A program made the translations under genes and the position numbers. Positions 1-5,960 of a DNA stretch of 6,100 nucleotides are shown here, piece after piece; position 1 is the first letter of the stretch; each line of letters starts with the position of its first letter. This DNA is from DASUDX01 sp036275365 (GTDB lineage: Bacteria > Pseudomonadota > Gammaproteobacteria > Nevskiales > Nevskiaceae), in the NCBI GenBank assembly GCA_036275365.1, contig DASUDX010000050.1:1-6100 (forward strand), given 5' to 3'. The notes under the pieces were generated by a model, which ran no database searches, was not told where the DNA came from, and saw only the letters and a program-made list of their open reading frames with translations.

Positions 1-1479
1 GCCGAGCCGGCCGAGCAGGTATTCCATCAACAGCGGCACCGGGCGGCCGGTGGCGCCCTTGGGGCTCGAATTCCAGGCGGTGCCGGCGATGTCGAGGTGC
101 GCCCAGGTGTAATCCTTGGTGAAGCGCGCGAGGAAGCAGGCGGCGGTGACGCTGCCGGCCTCGGGGCCGCCGACATTGGCCATATCGGCGAAATTGCTCT
201 TGAGCTGCTCGTCGTACTCCTGCCACAGCGGCAGCCGCCAGGCGCGGTCTGCGGCCTGGGTGCCGGCAGCGAGCAGCGCCTCGGCGAGCGCGTCGTCGTT
301 GCTGAACAGGCCGCTGGCCTGCTTGCCCAAGGCCACCACGCAGGCGCCGGTGAGGGTGGCGATGTCGATCACCACCGCGGGCTTGTAGCGCGCCGCATAG
401 GTCAGGGCATCGCACAGGATCAGCCGGCCCTCGGCATCGGTGTTGAGGATCTCGATGGTCTTGCCGGACATCGAGGTGACCACGTCGCCGGGCTTGGTGG
501 CCTTGCCGCTGGGCAGGTTCTCGACCGCCGGGATCAGGCCCACCACCGCGATCGGCAGTTGCGCTGCGGCCACCGCTTCCATGACACCGAGGACGCTGGC
601 GGCTCCGCACATGTCGTACTTCATTTCATCCATCTTGGCGCCGGGCTTGAGGCTGATGCCGCCGGAATCGAAGGTCACGCCCTTGCCCACCAGCACCACC
701 GGCGCCTGGCGCGCCGCGCCGCCGCGATATTCGAGGGCGATCAGGCAGGCCGGCTGCTCGGTGCCGGCGGTCACCGACAGCAGCGCGCCCATCTTCAGTT
801 GCTTGAGGCGCGGTTCGCCGAGCACCTGGACCTTGAGTTCGGGATGCTTTTTGGCCAGCGCGCGGGCGTGGTCGGCGAGATGGCTCGGCGTGCAGACGTT
901 GCCCGGCAGGTCGCCGAGCCGCCGGGCGCTGTTCATGGCCGCGCCGAGGATGCGGCCGAGTTCGAGGCCTTTTGCGCAGGCGTTGACCTGGGCGCGCTCC
1001 ACCAGCAGGTTGAGCTGGCGCAATTGGTGGGTGTTGCCGTTGTCGGCGGCGCGGTACCGGTAGCCGGCGGTGGCGAAGAGGCGCGCCGCCAGCCGGGCGC
1101 CCGCCTCCGGAGCCGGCGCGAAGAGTTCATCGGCAACCAGCGCCGCGGTCTTTGCGGGGGTGGCGAGGGTGGCGCGCGCCGCGGTGGCGAGCAGGTTGGC
1201 GCGCTCCTGGGGGCCCAGGGGTTCGCTGCCCGCGCCCACCAGCAGCAGGCGGCTGGCGGCGAGGCCCTGGGGATCGTGCAACAACAGCGTGGCGCCGGCC
1301 TTGCCGGTGAAGTCGCCACTTTTCAGTAATTTCCGGATGCTCCCGCCGGTGGCGGCATCCAGGGCCGCGGCGGCGCCGGCCAGCGGCTTGCCGGAGGCTA
1401 TGGGAAGGATCAGGCAGTCGGTCTTGCAGGCGGCAGGCGCGCTGGCGCTGGCGCTGAATTTCAGGTCGTGGTCTGGCAC
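1..1479 (-). CDS. pepA: Leucyl aminopeptidase (M17 family), 3' end cut by window edge
   Basis: Cytosolic two-metal aminopeptidase that removes N-terminal residues, preferring Leu, in peptide turnover. The minus strand reads open for 493 codons from a GTG at 1479 to the left edge with no stop or frameshift. It ends in GRPVPLLMEYLLGRLG, which aligns with the extreme C-terminus of the E. coli protein (503 residues), so only a few codons are missing. Metal ligands and catalytic residues are intact: K266 and D271 in the GKGVTFDSGG segment, K278, D289, then NTDAEGRL with D348, E350 and R352. Each lies four residues before its E. coli counterpart (K270, D275, K282, D293, D352, E354, R356). The N-terminal third (about 1-160) is the divergent domain typical of the family. 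The GTG start is chosen for the TGGAG five bases upstream. E. coli PepA also binds DNA in Xer recombination and carAB control; whether this protein does is unknown. It diverges from lptF, as in E. coli. The functional call is very secure. Confidence 0.97.
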   Translation of the reverse strand, partial: MPDHDLKFSASASAPAACKTDCLILPIASGKPLAGAAAALDAATGGSIRKLLKSGDFTGKAGATLLLHDPQGLAASRLLLVGAGSEPLGPQERANLLATAARATLATPAKTAALVADELFAPAPEAGARLAARLFATAGYRYRAADNGNTHQLRQLNLLVERAQVNACAKGLELGRILGAAMNSARRLGDLPGNVCTPSHLADHARALAKKHPELKVQVLGEPRLKQLKMGALLSVTAGTEQPACLIALEYRGGAARQAPVVLVGKGVTFDSGGISLKPGAKMDEMKYDMCGAASVLGVMEAVAAAQLPIAVVGLIPAVENLPSGKATKPGDVVTSMSGKTIEILNTDAEGRLILCDALTYAARYKPAVVIDIATLTGACVVALGKQASGLFSNDDALAEALLAAGTQAADRAWRLPLWQEYDEQLKSNFADMANVGGPEAGSVTAACFLARFTKDYTWAHLDIAGTAWNSSPKGATGRPVPLLMEYLLGRLG

Positions 1480-1484
1480 GGGCG

Positions 1485-1489
1485 CTCCA
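1485..1489 (-). promoter_or_regulatory. Ribosome binding site of pepA
   Basis: On the minus strand TGGAG lies five bases before the GTG at 1479. It is the best Shine-Dalgarno match near the N-terminus and supports this GTG, since no in-frame ATG lies close by. Confidence 0.6.
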
Positions 1490-1518
1490 GAGACAAGGAC
1501 GGATGAATACCGGATAAT
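1490..1518 (+). promoter_or_regulatory. Candidate sigma70-type promoter for lptF-lptG
   Basis: GAGACA at 1490-1495 (4/6 to the -35 consensus) and GATAAT at 1513-1518 (5/6 to the -10 consensus) are separated by exactly 17 bases. Transcription would start near 1525, giving a leader of about 48 bases before the lptF GTG. This is a relatively AT-rich patch in GC-rich DNA, which adds weight. The -10 hexamer lies inside the inverted repeat at 1510-1522. It is predicted by eye only. Confidence 0.45.
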
Positions 1519-1522
1519 CCGG
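1510..1522. repeat. 13-bp perfect inverted repeat in the pepA/lptF divergent region
   Basis: CCGGATAATCCGG consists of two 6-base arms (CCGGAT and ATCCGG) around one central A. It covers the candidate lptF -10 element and the predicted pepA transcription start, a placement that would suit an operator controlling both genes. No regulator can be named from this motif. A short palindrome arising by chance around a -10 box is the alternative. Confidence 0.4.
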
Positions 1523-1527
1523 CGGCC

Positions 1528-1556
1528 AGTGTAAGCCAAGCCCCAGCGGCCACCAA
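1528..1556 (-). promoter_or_regulatory. Candidate sigma70-type promoter for pepA
   Basis: On the minus strand TTGGTG (1556-1551, 3/6 to the -35 consensus) is followed after 17 bases by TACACT (1533-1528, 4/6 to the -10 consensus). Transcription would start near 1520, about 40 bases before the pepA GTG. The predicted start falls inside the inverted repeat at 1510-1522, so this promoter and the lptF promoter are nearly back to back. The hexamers are moderate matches, so this is a tentative call. Confidence 0.35.
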
Positions 1557-1572
1557 CCGAGCCGGAAACGCC

Positions 1573-2670
1573 GTGATCATCTTTCGCTACCTCGCGCGGG
1601 ATCTGCTCGCCACCACCGCGGCGGTTGCCATCGTGCTGCTCGCCGTGGTGATGAGCGGACGCTTCGTGCAGTACCTGGCCGACGCCGCCGAGGGCAAGAT
1701 CGACCCCGACGTGGTGTTCGCCATCATGGGCTACCGGATGCCCGGCTTCCTCGAGCTGATCCTGCCGCTGGCGTTCTTCCTGGGCGTGCTGCTCGCCTAC
1801 GGGCGCCTGTATCAGGACAACGAAATGACGGTGCTGCACGCCTGCGGCGTGAGCCGCGCGCGCATCACCCTGTACACGCTCGCGGTCGCGGCGCTGATCG
1901 GCGGGTGCGTCGCCGGGCTCAGCCTGTGGCTGGCGCCCAAGGGTATGGCGCGCGCCGAAGCCGTGGTCGATGCCCAGAAGAACCGCGGCGAATTCGATCT
2001 GATGGATGCCGGCCGCTTCTATCCGCTGCGCGGCGGCCGCGGCGTCAGCTACGCCGGCGAACTGAATCCCGAAGGCCTGATGAAGGACGTGTTCCTGGTG
2101 GAGTCCGGGGCCGACAGCCAGGGCGAACCGCGCATGACCATCGTGGTCGCCGCCGAGGGCGCGCCGCAGCGCTCCGAACAGGGCAAGGCGGTCTATCTGG
2201 TGTTGCGCGACGGCCATCGCTACCAGGGCGTGCCCGGCCGGGCCGACTTCGAGATCACCGCGTTCGCCGAATACGGCCAGCGGCTGCCGGAGCCCGCGCG
2301 CCGCGACCGGCCGGGCTGGTCGGAATCCCTGCCCACGAGGGTGCTGCGTGCATCCTCCGATCCGGAGCACATCGCCGCGCTGCAATGGCGCTATTCCACG
2401 GTGCTGCTGGTGCCCATCGTCACCCTGCTGGCGCTGCCGCTCGCCCGGACCAGCCCGCGGGAGGGCCGCTTTGCGCACCTCCTGCCGGCGATGGTGCTCT
2501 ATGTCCTCTATCTGATCAGCCTCAACGCCGCGCGCGGCGCCATCGAGGATGGCGACCTGGCGCCCCTGCCCGGCCTGTGGGGCGTCCATCTGCTGTTTCT
2601 GGCACTGGCTGGCGGTCTCCTGCTGTGGTGGACCGACTGGCGTCCCCGCCAGCTGCGGATGAGCGCCTGA
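1573..2670 (+). CDS. lptF: LPS export ABC transporter permease LptF
   Basis: Inner-membrane subunit of the LptB2FG ABC transporter, which takes lipopolysaccharide from the outer leaflet of the inner membrane and passes it via LptC to the periplasmic bridge. The 365-residue product matches the YjgP/YjgQ family and is almost the length of E. coli LptF (366). Hydrophobic segments lie near 11-27, 58-78, 100-121, 275-292, 300-320 and 334-353. The stretch 122-270 between the third and fourth is the periplasmic beta-jellyroll domain. Family-typical stretches are MIIFRYLARD at the N-terminus, NEMTVLHACGVS (83-94), KDVFL (171-175) and SPREGR (294-299). The start is a GTG; the resulting MII.RYL N-terminus agrees with E. 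coli LptF (MIIIRYL). Upstream there is only a weak purine patch (GGAAA). The stop overlaps the lptG start. LptF rather than LptG is decided by gene order, the HACG motif and the N-terminus. Confidence 0.96.
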   Translation: MIIFRYLARDLLATTAAVAIVLLAVVMSGRFVQYLADAAEGKIDPDVVFAIMGYRMPGFLELILPLAFFLGVLLAYGRLYQDNEMTVLHACGVSRARITLYTLAVAALIGGCVAGLSLWLAPKGMARAEAVVDAQKNRGEFDLMDAGRFYPLRGGRGVSYAGELNPEGLMKDVFLVESGADSQGEPRMTIVVAAEGAPQRSEQGKAVYLVLRDGHRYQGVPGRADFEITAFAEYGQRLPEPARRDRPGWSESLPTRVLRASSDPEHIAALQWRYSTVLLVPIVTLLALPLARTSPREGRFAHLLPAMVLYVLYLISLNAARGAIEDGDLAPLPGLWGVHLLFLALAGGLLLWWTDWRPRQLRMSA

Positions 2671-2672
2671 TG
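2668..2672 (+). promoter_or_regulatory. TGATG stop/start overlap coupling lptF to lptG
   Basis: The lptF stop TGA and the lptG start ATG share the A at 2670. Together with the weak lptG Shine-Dalgarno sequence, this suggests lptG translation depends on ribosomes finishing lptF, which would help keep the two subunits near 1:1. Confidence 0.75.
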
Positions 2673-3731
2673 CGGCAACTGTCGCGCTATACCGGGCGGA
2701 TCGTGCTGGGTGCGATCCTGCTGGTGCTGCTGGTGATCCTCGCCCTCAACGTGATCGGCGCCCTCGCCGACGGTCTCGGCGACCTGCGCAACGACTACGA
2801 TTTTGCCGAGCTGCTGCTCTACATCGCCGCGACCCTGCCGGAGCGCGCCTACGAAAGCCTGCCCTTCGCCGTGCTGATCGGCGCCATGCTCGGCCTGGGC
2901 ACGCTGGCCGGCAACAGCGAACTGGTGGTGATGCGTGCCGCGGGCGTATCCCTGCTGCGCATCGCCGGTTTCGCCGCGCGGCCGGTGCTGCTGGTGATCC
3001 TGTTCGGCGCCCTGCTCGGCGAATTCGTGGTGCCGCCGGCCGGCCAATGGGCGGAGAGCCGGCGCATGGCGCTGCGCGGCGAGCAGGAGACCTTCTCCGC
3101 GCGCAGCGGGGTGTGGAACCGCGAGGGCGATGAATACATGCACTTCAACGCCGTCTATCCCGGTGGGCGATTGGCCGGGGTGGCCCGCTATCGCTTCGAC
3201 GACCAGCGCCGGTTGCGCGAGGCCAGCTTTGCGGCGCGGGCCCGGTTCGAGGGCGATCACTGGGTCGAGGAGGATGGCGTCGTCACCCGGCTCGGCGACG
3301 ACGCGATCACCACCGACAATTTCCAGAGTCGGCGCTGGGATACCGGGCTCGCCCCCGAGCTGGTGACGCTGACCCTGATGCCCCCCGAAGCCCTGCCGGT
3401 CCATGAATTGCGCGGCTACGCCGCCTATCTGGAGAGCCAGGGGTTGCGCGCCGGAGACTATTGGCTGGCGTTCTGGAACAAGGTGTTGCAACCGGCGGTG
3501 ATCTTCAGCCTGCTGCTCATCGCGGTGTCCTTCGTGTTCGGTCCGCTGCGCGAGTCCACCACCGGCTTCCGGGTGTTTTCCGGGGTGCTGGTCGGGGTGG
3601 TGTTCCAGATGAGCCTGAAGCTCCTCGGACCCTCCAGCCTGGTGTTCGGCTTTTCACCCTTCTGGGCGGTGGCGGCCCCGGTGCTGATCTGTCTGCTGGT
3701 GGGCCTGATCCTGCTGCGCCGGGCGGCGTGA
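2670..3731 (+). CDS. lptG: LPS export ABC transporter permease LptG
   Basis: Partner of LptF in the heterodimeric membrane part of the LptB2FG lipopolysaccharide extractor. The protein has 353 residues, against 360 in E. coli. Membrane segments lie near 12-34, 62-81, 100-121, 272-291, 301-321 and 331-349, with the periplasmic jellyroll at about 122-268. Family-typical motifs are SRYTGR (5-10), NSELVVMRAAG (82-92) and FWNKVLQP...SFVFGPLR (268-294), closely matching the LptG stretches with SELVVM and SFIFGPLR. The open frame extends far upstream through lptF in another frame, but the ATG at 2670 is right because it gives the expected N-terminus and shares one base with the lptF stop (TGATG), so translation is probably coupled. 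There is no strong ribosome site beyond GGATGAG about ten bases upstream. LptB, LptA and LptC are not encoded here; in proteobacteria they usually lie at another locus. Confidence 0.96.
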   Translation: MRQLSRYTGRIVLGAILLVLLVILALNVIGALADGLGDLRNDYDFAELLLYIAATLPERAYESLPFAVLIGAMLGLGTLAGNSELVVMRAAGVSLLRIAGFAARPVLLVILFGALLGEFVVPPAGQWAESRRMALRGEQETFSARSGVWNREGDEYMHFNAVYPGGRLAGVARYRFDDQRRLREASFAARARFEGDHWVEEDGVVTRLGDDAITTDNFQSRRWDTGLAPELVTLTLMPPEALPVHELRGYAAYLESQGLRAGDYWLAFWNKVLQPAVIFSLLLIAVSFVFGPLRESTTGFRVFSGVLVGVVFQMSLKLLGPSSLVFGFSPFWAVAAPVLICLLVGLILLRRAA

Positions 3732-3758
3732 CGAAGGCGGTCAACGCTGGCGCGGCAG
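3711..3758 (+). other. Long-loop inverted repeat across the lptG / RDD gene junction
   Basis: CTGCTGCGCC (3711-3720) can pair with GGCGCGGCAG (3749-3758) over ten pairs including one G-U, around a 28-base loop, in RNA read from the plus strand. It spans both convergent stop codons, which are separated by only nine bases. No T-run follows, so it is not a standard intrinsic terminator. It may weakly help end lptFG transcription or be chance pairing in GC-rich DNA. Confidence 0.2.
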
Positions 3759-4277
3759 CACCACCACCCGGGTGCCGGTCCAGCGGTCGTGCAGGCAGTC
3801 GCCGGTGCGGCTCCACAGGCACCACAGGTAGCCGATCACCGAGGCCAGCGCGAGTGGCGCCAGCAGGCAGCGCAGCCAGGCCTGGCGCGGGGTCGGCGGG
3901 CTGCCGTCCGGCTGTTGCAGGCGCAGCCGCCAGGTCTTCATGCCGAGCGTCTGGCCGGAGCGCCGCCAGCACCACAGGTAGTAGAGCGACAGCCAGGCCC
4001 ATAGCCCAAGATCGAACAGCGCCGCCCACAACCCCGCGATGCCGCTCCAGTGCCGCACCGGTGCCTCGCTGGCGCCGAACAGCTGGACTTCCACCGCGAG
4101 GATCAGGGCCGCGTAGGCAAAGGCCAGGGCGAGCAGCAGCAAACCGTCGTAGACCAGCGCCGCGAGGCGCCGCCACAGCGGGGCCGCCGGTAATGTGGCG
4201 TGGTAGCGGGGCGTGGGTTCGGCAGTGCCGGGGGCGTCGGCGGACAAGGGTCTGATCTGACGGCGAGGGGGCGCCAT
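3741..4277 (-). CDS. RDD-family integral membrane protein
   Basis: Small predicted inner-membrane protein of 178 residues with the features of the RDD family, named for conserved Arg and Asp residues. Residues 36-44 read RRLAALVYD, the Arg-rich lead into the first membrane helix with its Asp (D44). GQTLGMK (108-114) is the family's conserved mid-loop motif, and LHDRWTGT (162-169) carries the C-terminal Asp-Arg. Three hydrophobic segments lie near 40-62, 78-104 and 138-155. The N-terminal 35 residues are Pro/Arg-rich and probably cytosolic and disordered. I chose the ATG at 4277 because an upstream in-frame ATG at 4391 would run over the symporter start and add residues lacking family character. 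The biochemical role of most RDD proteins is unknown; one from Halobacillus has been reported as a cation/proton antiporter. The gene is convergent with lptG and divergent from the symporter. The family call is strong; function is unassigned. Confidence 0.9.
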   Translation of the reverse strand: MAPPRRQIRPLSADAPGTAEPTPRYHATLPAAPLWRRLAALVYDGLLLLALAFAYAALILAVEVQLFGASEAPVRHWSGIAGLWAALFDLGLWAWLSLYYLWCWRRSGQTLGMKTWRLRLQQPDGSPPTPRQAWLRCLLAPLALASVIGYLWCLWSRTGDCLHDRWTGTRVVVLPRQR

Positions 4278-4288
4278 GATACCCCGGC

Positions 4289-4315
4289 GCGGCGCACCGG
4301 CCGGTGGCACGCCGC
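4289..4315. repeat. GC-rich hairpin with 12-bp palindromic core upstream of the RDD gene
   Basis: A perfect 12-base palindrome CACCGGCCGGTG (4295-4306) is flanked by further complementary arms GCGGCG (4289-4294) and CGCCGC (4310-4315), with a three-base bulge (4307-4309) on one side. In RDD mRNA it would end about a dozen bases before the start codon, close to the ribosome site. No T-run follows in either direction. It could be a leader structure, a protein-binding site or chance in GC-rich DNA. Confidence 0.35.
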
Positions 4316-4340
4316 GAGACGTGCGGCGCTGGAGGTGCGG

Positions 4341-4351
4341 CACAATTTGTG
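4341..4351. repeat. Small AT-rich inverted repeat upstream of the symporter gene
   Basis: CACAATTTGTG has two 5-base arms (CACAA and TTGTG) around one T. It is the only AT-rich patch in this divergent gap and lies 30-40 bases before the symporter start, a position that could suit an operator or part of a promoter. It is too short to identify a regulator. Confidence 0.3.
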
Positions 4352-4371
4352 GCGCAATGCCGGCGCGGTCG

Positions 4372-4376
4372 AGGAG
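4372..4376 (+). promoter_or_regulatory. Ribosome binding site of the symporter gene
   Basis: AGGAG lies five bases before the ATG at 4382. It is the strongest Shine-Dalgarno match in the window and sets the start 26 codons inside the longer open frame that begins at 4304. Confidence 0.75.
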
Positions 4377-4381
4377 AGCGT

Positions 4382-5956
4382 ATGAATTCACTGCTGGTCT
4401 GGTCCTGGATCTTTCTGGTCCTGTATATCGGGTTGATGCTCGGGCTCGGATATCTGGGCATGCGCAAGGTCGCGAGCAGCGACGACTTCTCCACCGCCCG
4501 CGGCGGCTATGGCGTGGGCTTTCTGGCGCTGGCGATGACCGCCACCACGGCCTCCGGCGCCACCTTCCTGGGCATTCCGGGTCTTGGCTATCTCTACGGT
4601 TTCCCGGCCTTGAGCTATGCGCTGCTGTACCCCTTTGCGGTGTATCTCGGGGTCTGGCTGTGCTTTCGCCAGGTGCGGCGGGCCGGCAACCGCTTCGGCA
4701 ATCGCTCGATTCCGGAATTCATCGGCGACCGCTACCGCTCGGAAGTGTTGCGGGTGGTGGTGGCGCTGTTTTCCATCGTGCTGCTGTTCTATCTGGCGGC
4801 GCAGCTGCTGGCCGGCCTGGTGATGTTCCAGCAGCTGCTGGGGCTCGAGCCCGCCGCCGCGCTCGCGGTGACGGTGGCTGTGCTGCTGATCTACGTGGTG
4901 CTGGGCGGGGCGCACGCCGACATCCTCACCGACGGCGTCCAGGGCCTGATGATGCTGGGACTGGCGGCGGTGATCGTCGCGCTGTTCTGTCTCGGCGCCG
5001 GCCTCGATGGCGGGTTCGCGGCGATGTTGGAGCGGCTGCGCAGCCAGGACCCGCGGCTGCTCGGCGCCTTCCACCCCGATACCGGGATCTTCGATTCCTG
5101 GTGGGATTACAGCGCCATCTTCCTCGCCCACCTGACGCTGGGTCTGCTGCCCCATATCGGCAACAAGATCTGGGCGCTGCGAGAAGGCCGCAGCCATGGC
5201 CGCTTTCTGGTCCTGTGCCTGGCGTTCGGCGTGCTCCTCGGGGCCATGGTGTTCGGCGGCATCCTGGCGCGGGCGCTGCTCGGCGACCAGTTGCTTGGCC
5301 CGGGCGGCGATCCCAACCAGGCCATCCCGGTGATGCTGATCGAGGTGTTCCCGCCCTGGCTCGCGGCGCTGTTCGGCGCCGGCATCCTGGCCGCGATCAT
5401 GTCCACCGCCGACGGCCTGGTGATCTCCACGTCCCAGGTGTTCGCCAACGATATCTACCGGCGCTCGCTGGCCCCGCTGCTGCACTCCCACGCCAGCGCC
5501 GCGCAGATCGACCACAATGTGCTGCGCATCAGCCGCTGGGGCGTGGCCGTGGTGATGGCGGCCGCGGCCTGGCTGGCCTGGGAATCCATCGGCGCCAACA
5601 TCGCGCTGATGGTCTGGGCCGGCCTCGGCGGCCTGATGGCGGCGCTGGTGGGTCCGGTCATCCTCGGCGTGTTCTGGCGCGGCGTCACCGCGAGCGGCGC
5701 GCTCTGGGGTTTCGCCGCCGGTGCGCTCGGCTTCATCGCCTTGCAGAACGGCTGGCTGCCCGATGGCGCCGCCGCTGGCGGTCTGGTGGAACGGGCACTG
5801 TTCTGGCTGGCCGGCCAGGCCGGCAATCCGTTCGCCTGTACCACCATCGCCGAAGTGCTGTGTCTGGCGGTGACCTGGGGGGTGTCGCTGGTCAGCCGGC
5901 CGCTGCCCGCCGAGCACCTCGACGCGATCTTTGGCGATACTCCCGCACGGAGCTGA
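4382..5956 (+). CDS. Sodium:solute symporter family protein (PanF-like), substrate unknown
   Basis: Integral membrane protein of 524 residues in the sodium:solute symporter (SSS) family, importing a small solute with Na+ across the inner membrane. About 13 hydrophobic helices can be traced from residue 7 to 505. Family marks are SGATFLGIPGLGYLYGFPAL (58-77) after an unwound first core helix, GGAHADILTDGVQG (175-188) matching the first SSS signature, and GILAAIMSTADG (334-345) continuing to FANDIYRR (354-361), matching the second. S341 and T342 lie where the Na2-site hydroxyls sit in this fold. LLPHIGNKIWALREGR (255-270) resembles the equivalent loop of the pantothenate symporter PanF, but homology by eye cannot fix the substrate; pantothenate, proline, another organic acid or a sugar remain possible. 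The ATG at 4382 has a strong ribosome site and gives a short N-terminus leading directly into helix 1. The EVE-domain gene starts four bases after the stop. The family is secure, the substrate is not. Confidence 0.93.
   Translation: MNSLLVWSWIFLVLYIGLMLGLGYLGMRKVASSDDFSTARGGYGVGFLALAMTATTASGATFLGIPGLGYLYGFPALSYALLYPFAVYLGVWLCFRQVRRAGNRFGNRSIPEFIGDRYRSEVLRVVVALFSIVLLFYLAAQLLAGLVMFQQLLGLEPAAALAVTVAVLLIYVVLGGAHADILTDGVQGLMMLGLAAVIVALFCLGAGLDGGFAAMLERLRSQDPRLLGAFHPDTGIFDSWWDYSAIFLAHLTLGLLPHIGNKIWALREGRSHGRFLVLCLAFGVLLGAMVFGGILARALLGDQLLGPGGDPNQAIPVMLIEVFPPWLAALFGAGILAAIMSTADGLVISTSQVFANDIYRRSLAPLLHSHASAAQIDHNVLRISRWGVAVVMAAAAWLAWESIGANIALMVWAGLGGLMAALVGPVILGVFWRGVTASGALWGFAAGALGFIALQNGWLPDGAAAGGLVERALFWLAGQAGNPFACTTIAEVLCLAVTWGVSLVSRPLPAEHLDAIFGDTPARS
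5949..5952 (+). promoter_or_regulatory. Ribosome binding site of the EVE-domain gene
   Basis: GGAG lies inside the last codons of the symporter gene, eight bases before the ATG at 5961. It supports that start and translation from a shared transcript. Confidence 0.6.
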
Positions 5957-5960
5957 ACCG

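Larger units (their letters stand above)
4278..4381. promoter_or_regulatory. Divergent intergenic region between the RDD and symporter genes
   Basis: These 104 bases separate two divergent genes and should hold a promoter for each. I could not find a convincing -35/-10 pair on either strand. The best plus-strand -10 candidate is CACAAT (4341-4346), with no good -35 at 16-18 bases. The region is GC-rich except around 4341-4351 and holds the two inverted repeats listed separately. Confidence 0.4.

Noticed and set aside
97..1329. 410-codon plus-strand open frame antisense to pepA
   Set aside because: It lies wholly opposite an intact pepA with all catalytic residues, its product is low-complexity Gly/Ala/Arg/His-rich with no recognisable domain, and it is typical of a GC-rich shadow frame.
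1905..2669. In-frame upstream extension of lptG back to 1905, suggesting a fused or longer protein
   Set aside because: The extension overlaps lptF out of frame, is Arg/Ala/Pro-rich without family similarity, and the ATG at 2670 gives the expected LptG N-terminus with a TGATG overlap.
2508..3491. 327-codon minus-strand open frame antisense to lptF/lptG
   Set aside because: Same pattern: a compositionally biased shadow opposite two well-conserved membrane protein genes.
4304..4381. 26-residue N-terminal extension of the symporter
   Set aside because: Its composition is Arg/Gly/Ala-rich and unlike an SSS N-terminus, whereas the ATG at 4382 has AGGAG at ideal spacing.
4278..4391. 38-residue N-terminal extension of the RDD protein starting at 4391
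   Set aside because: It would overlap the symporter start and its ribosome site on the other strand, and the extra residues show no family character.
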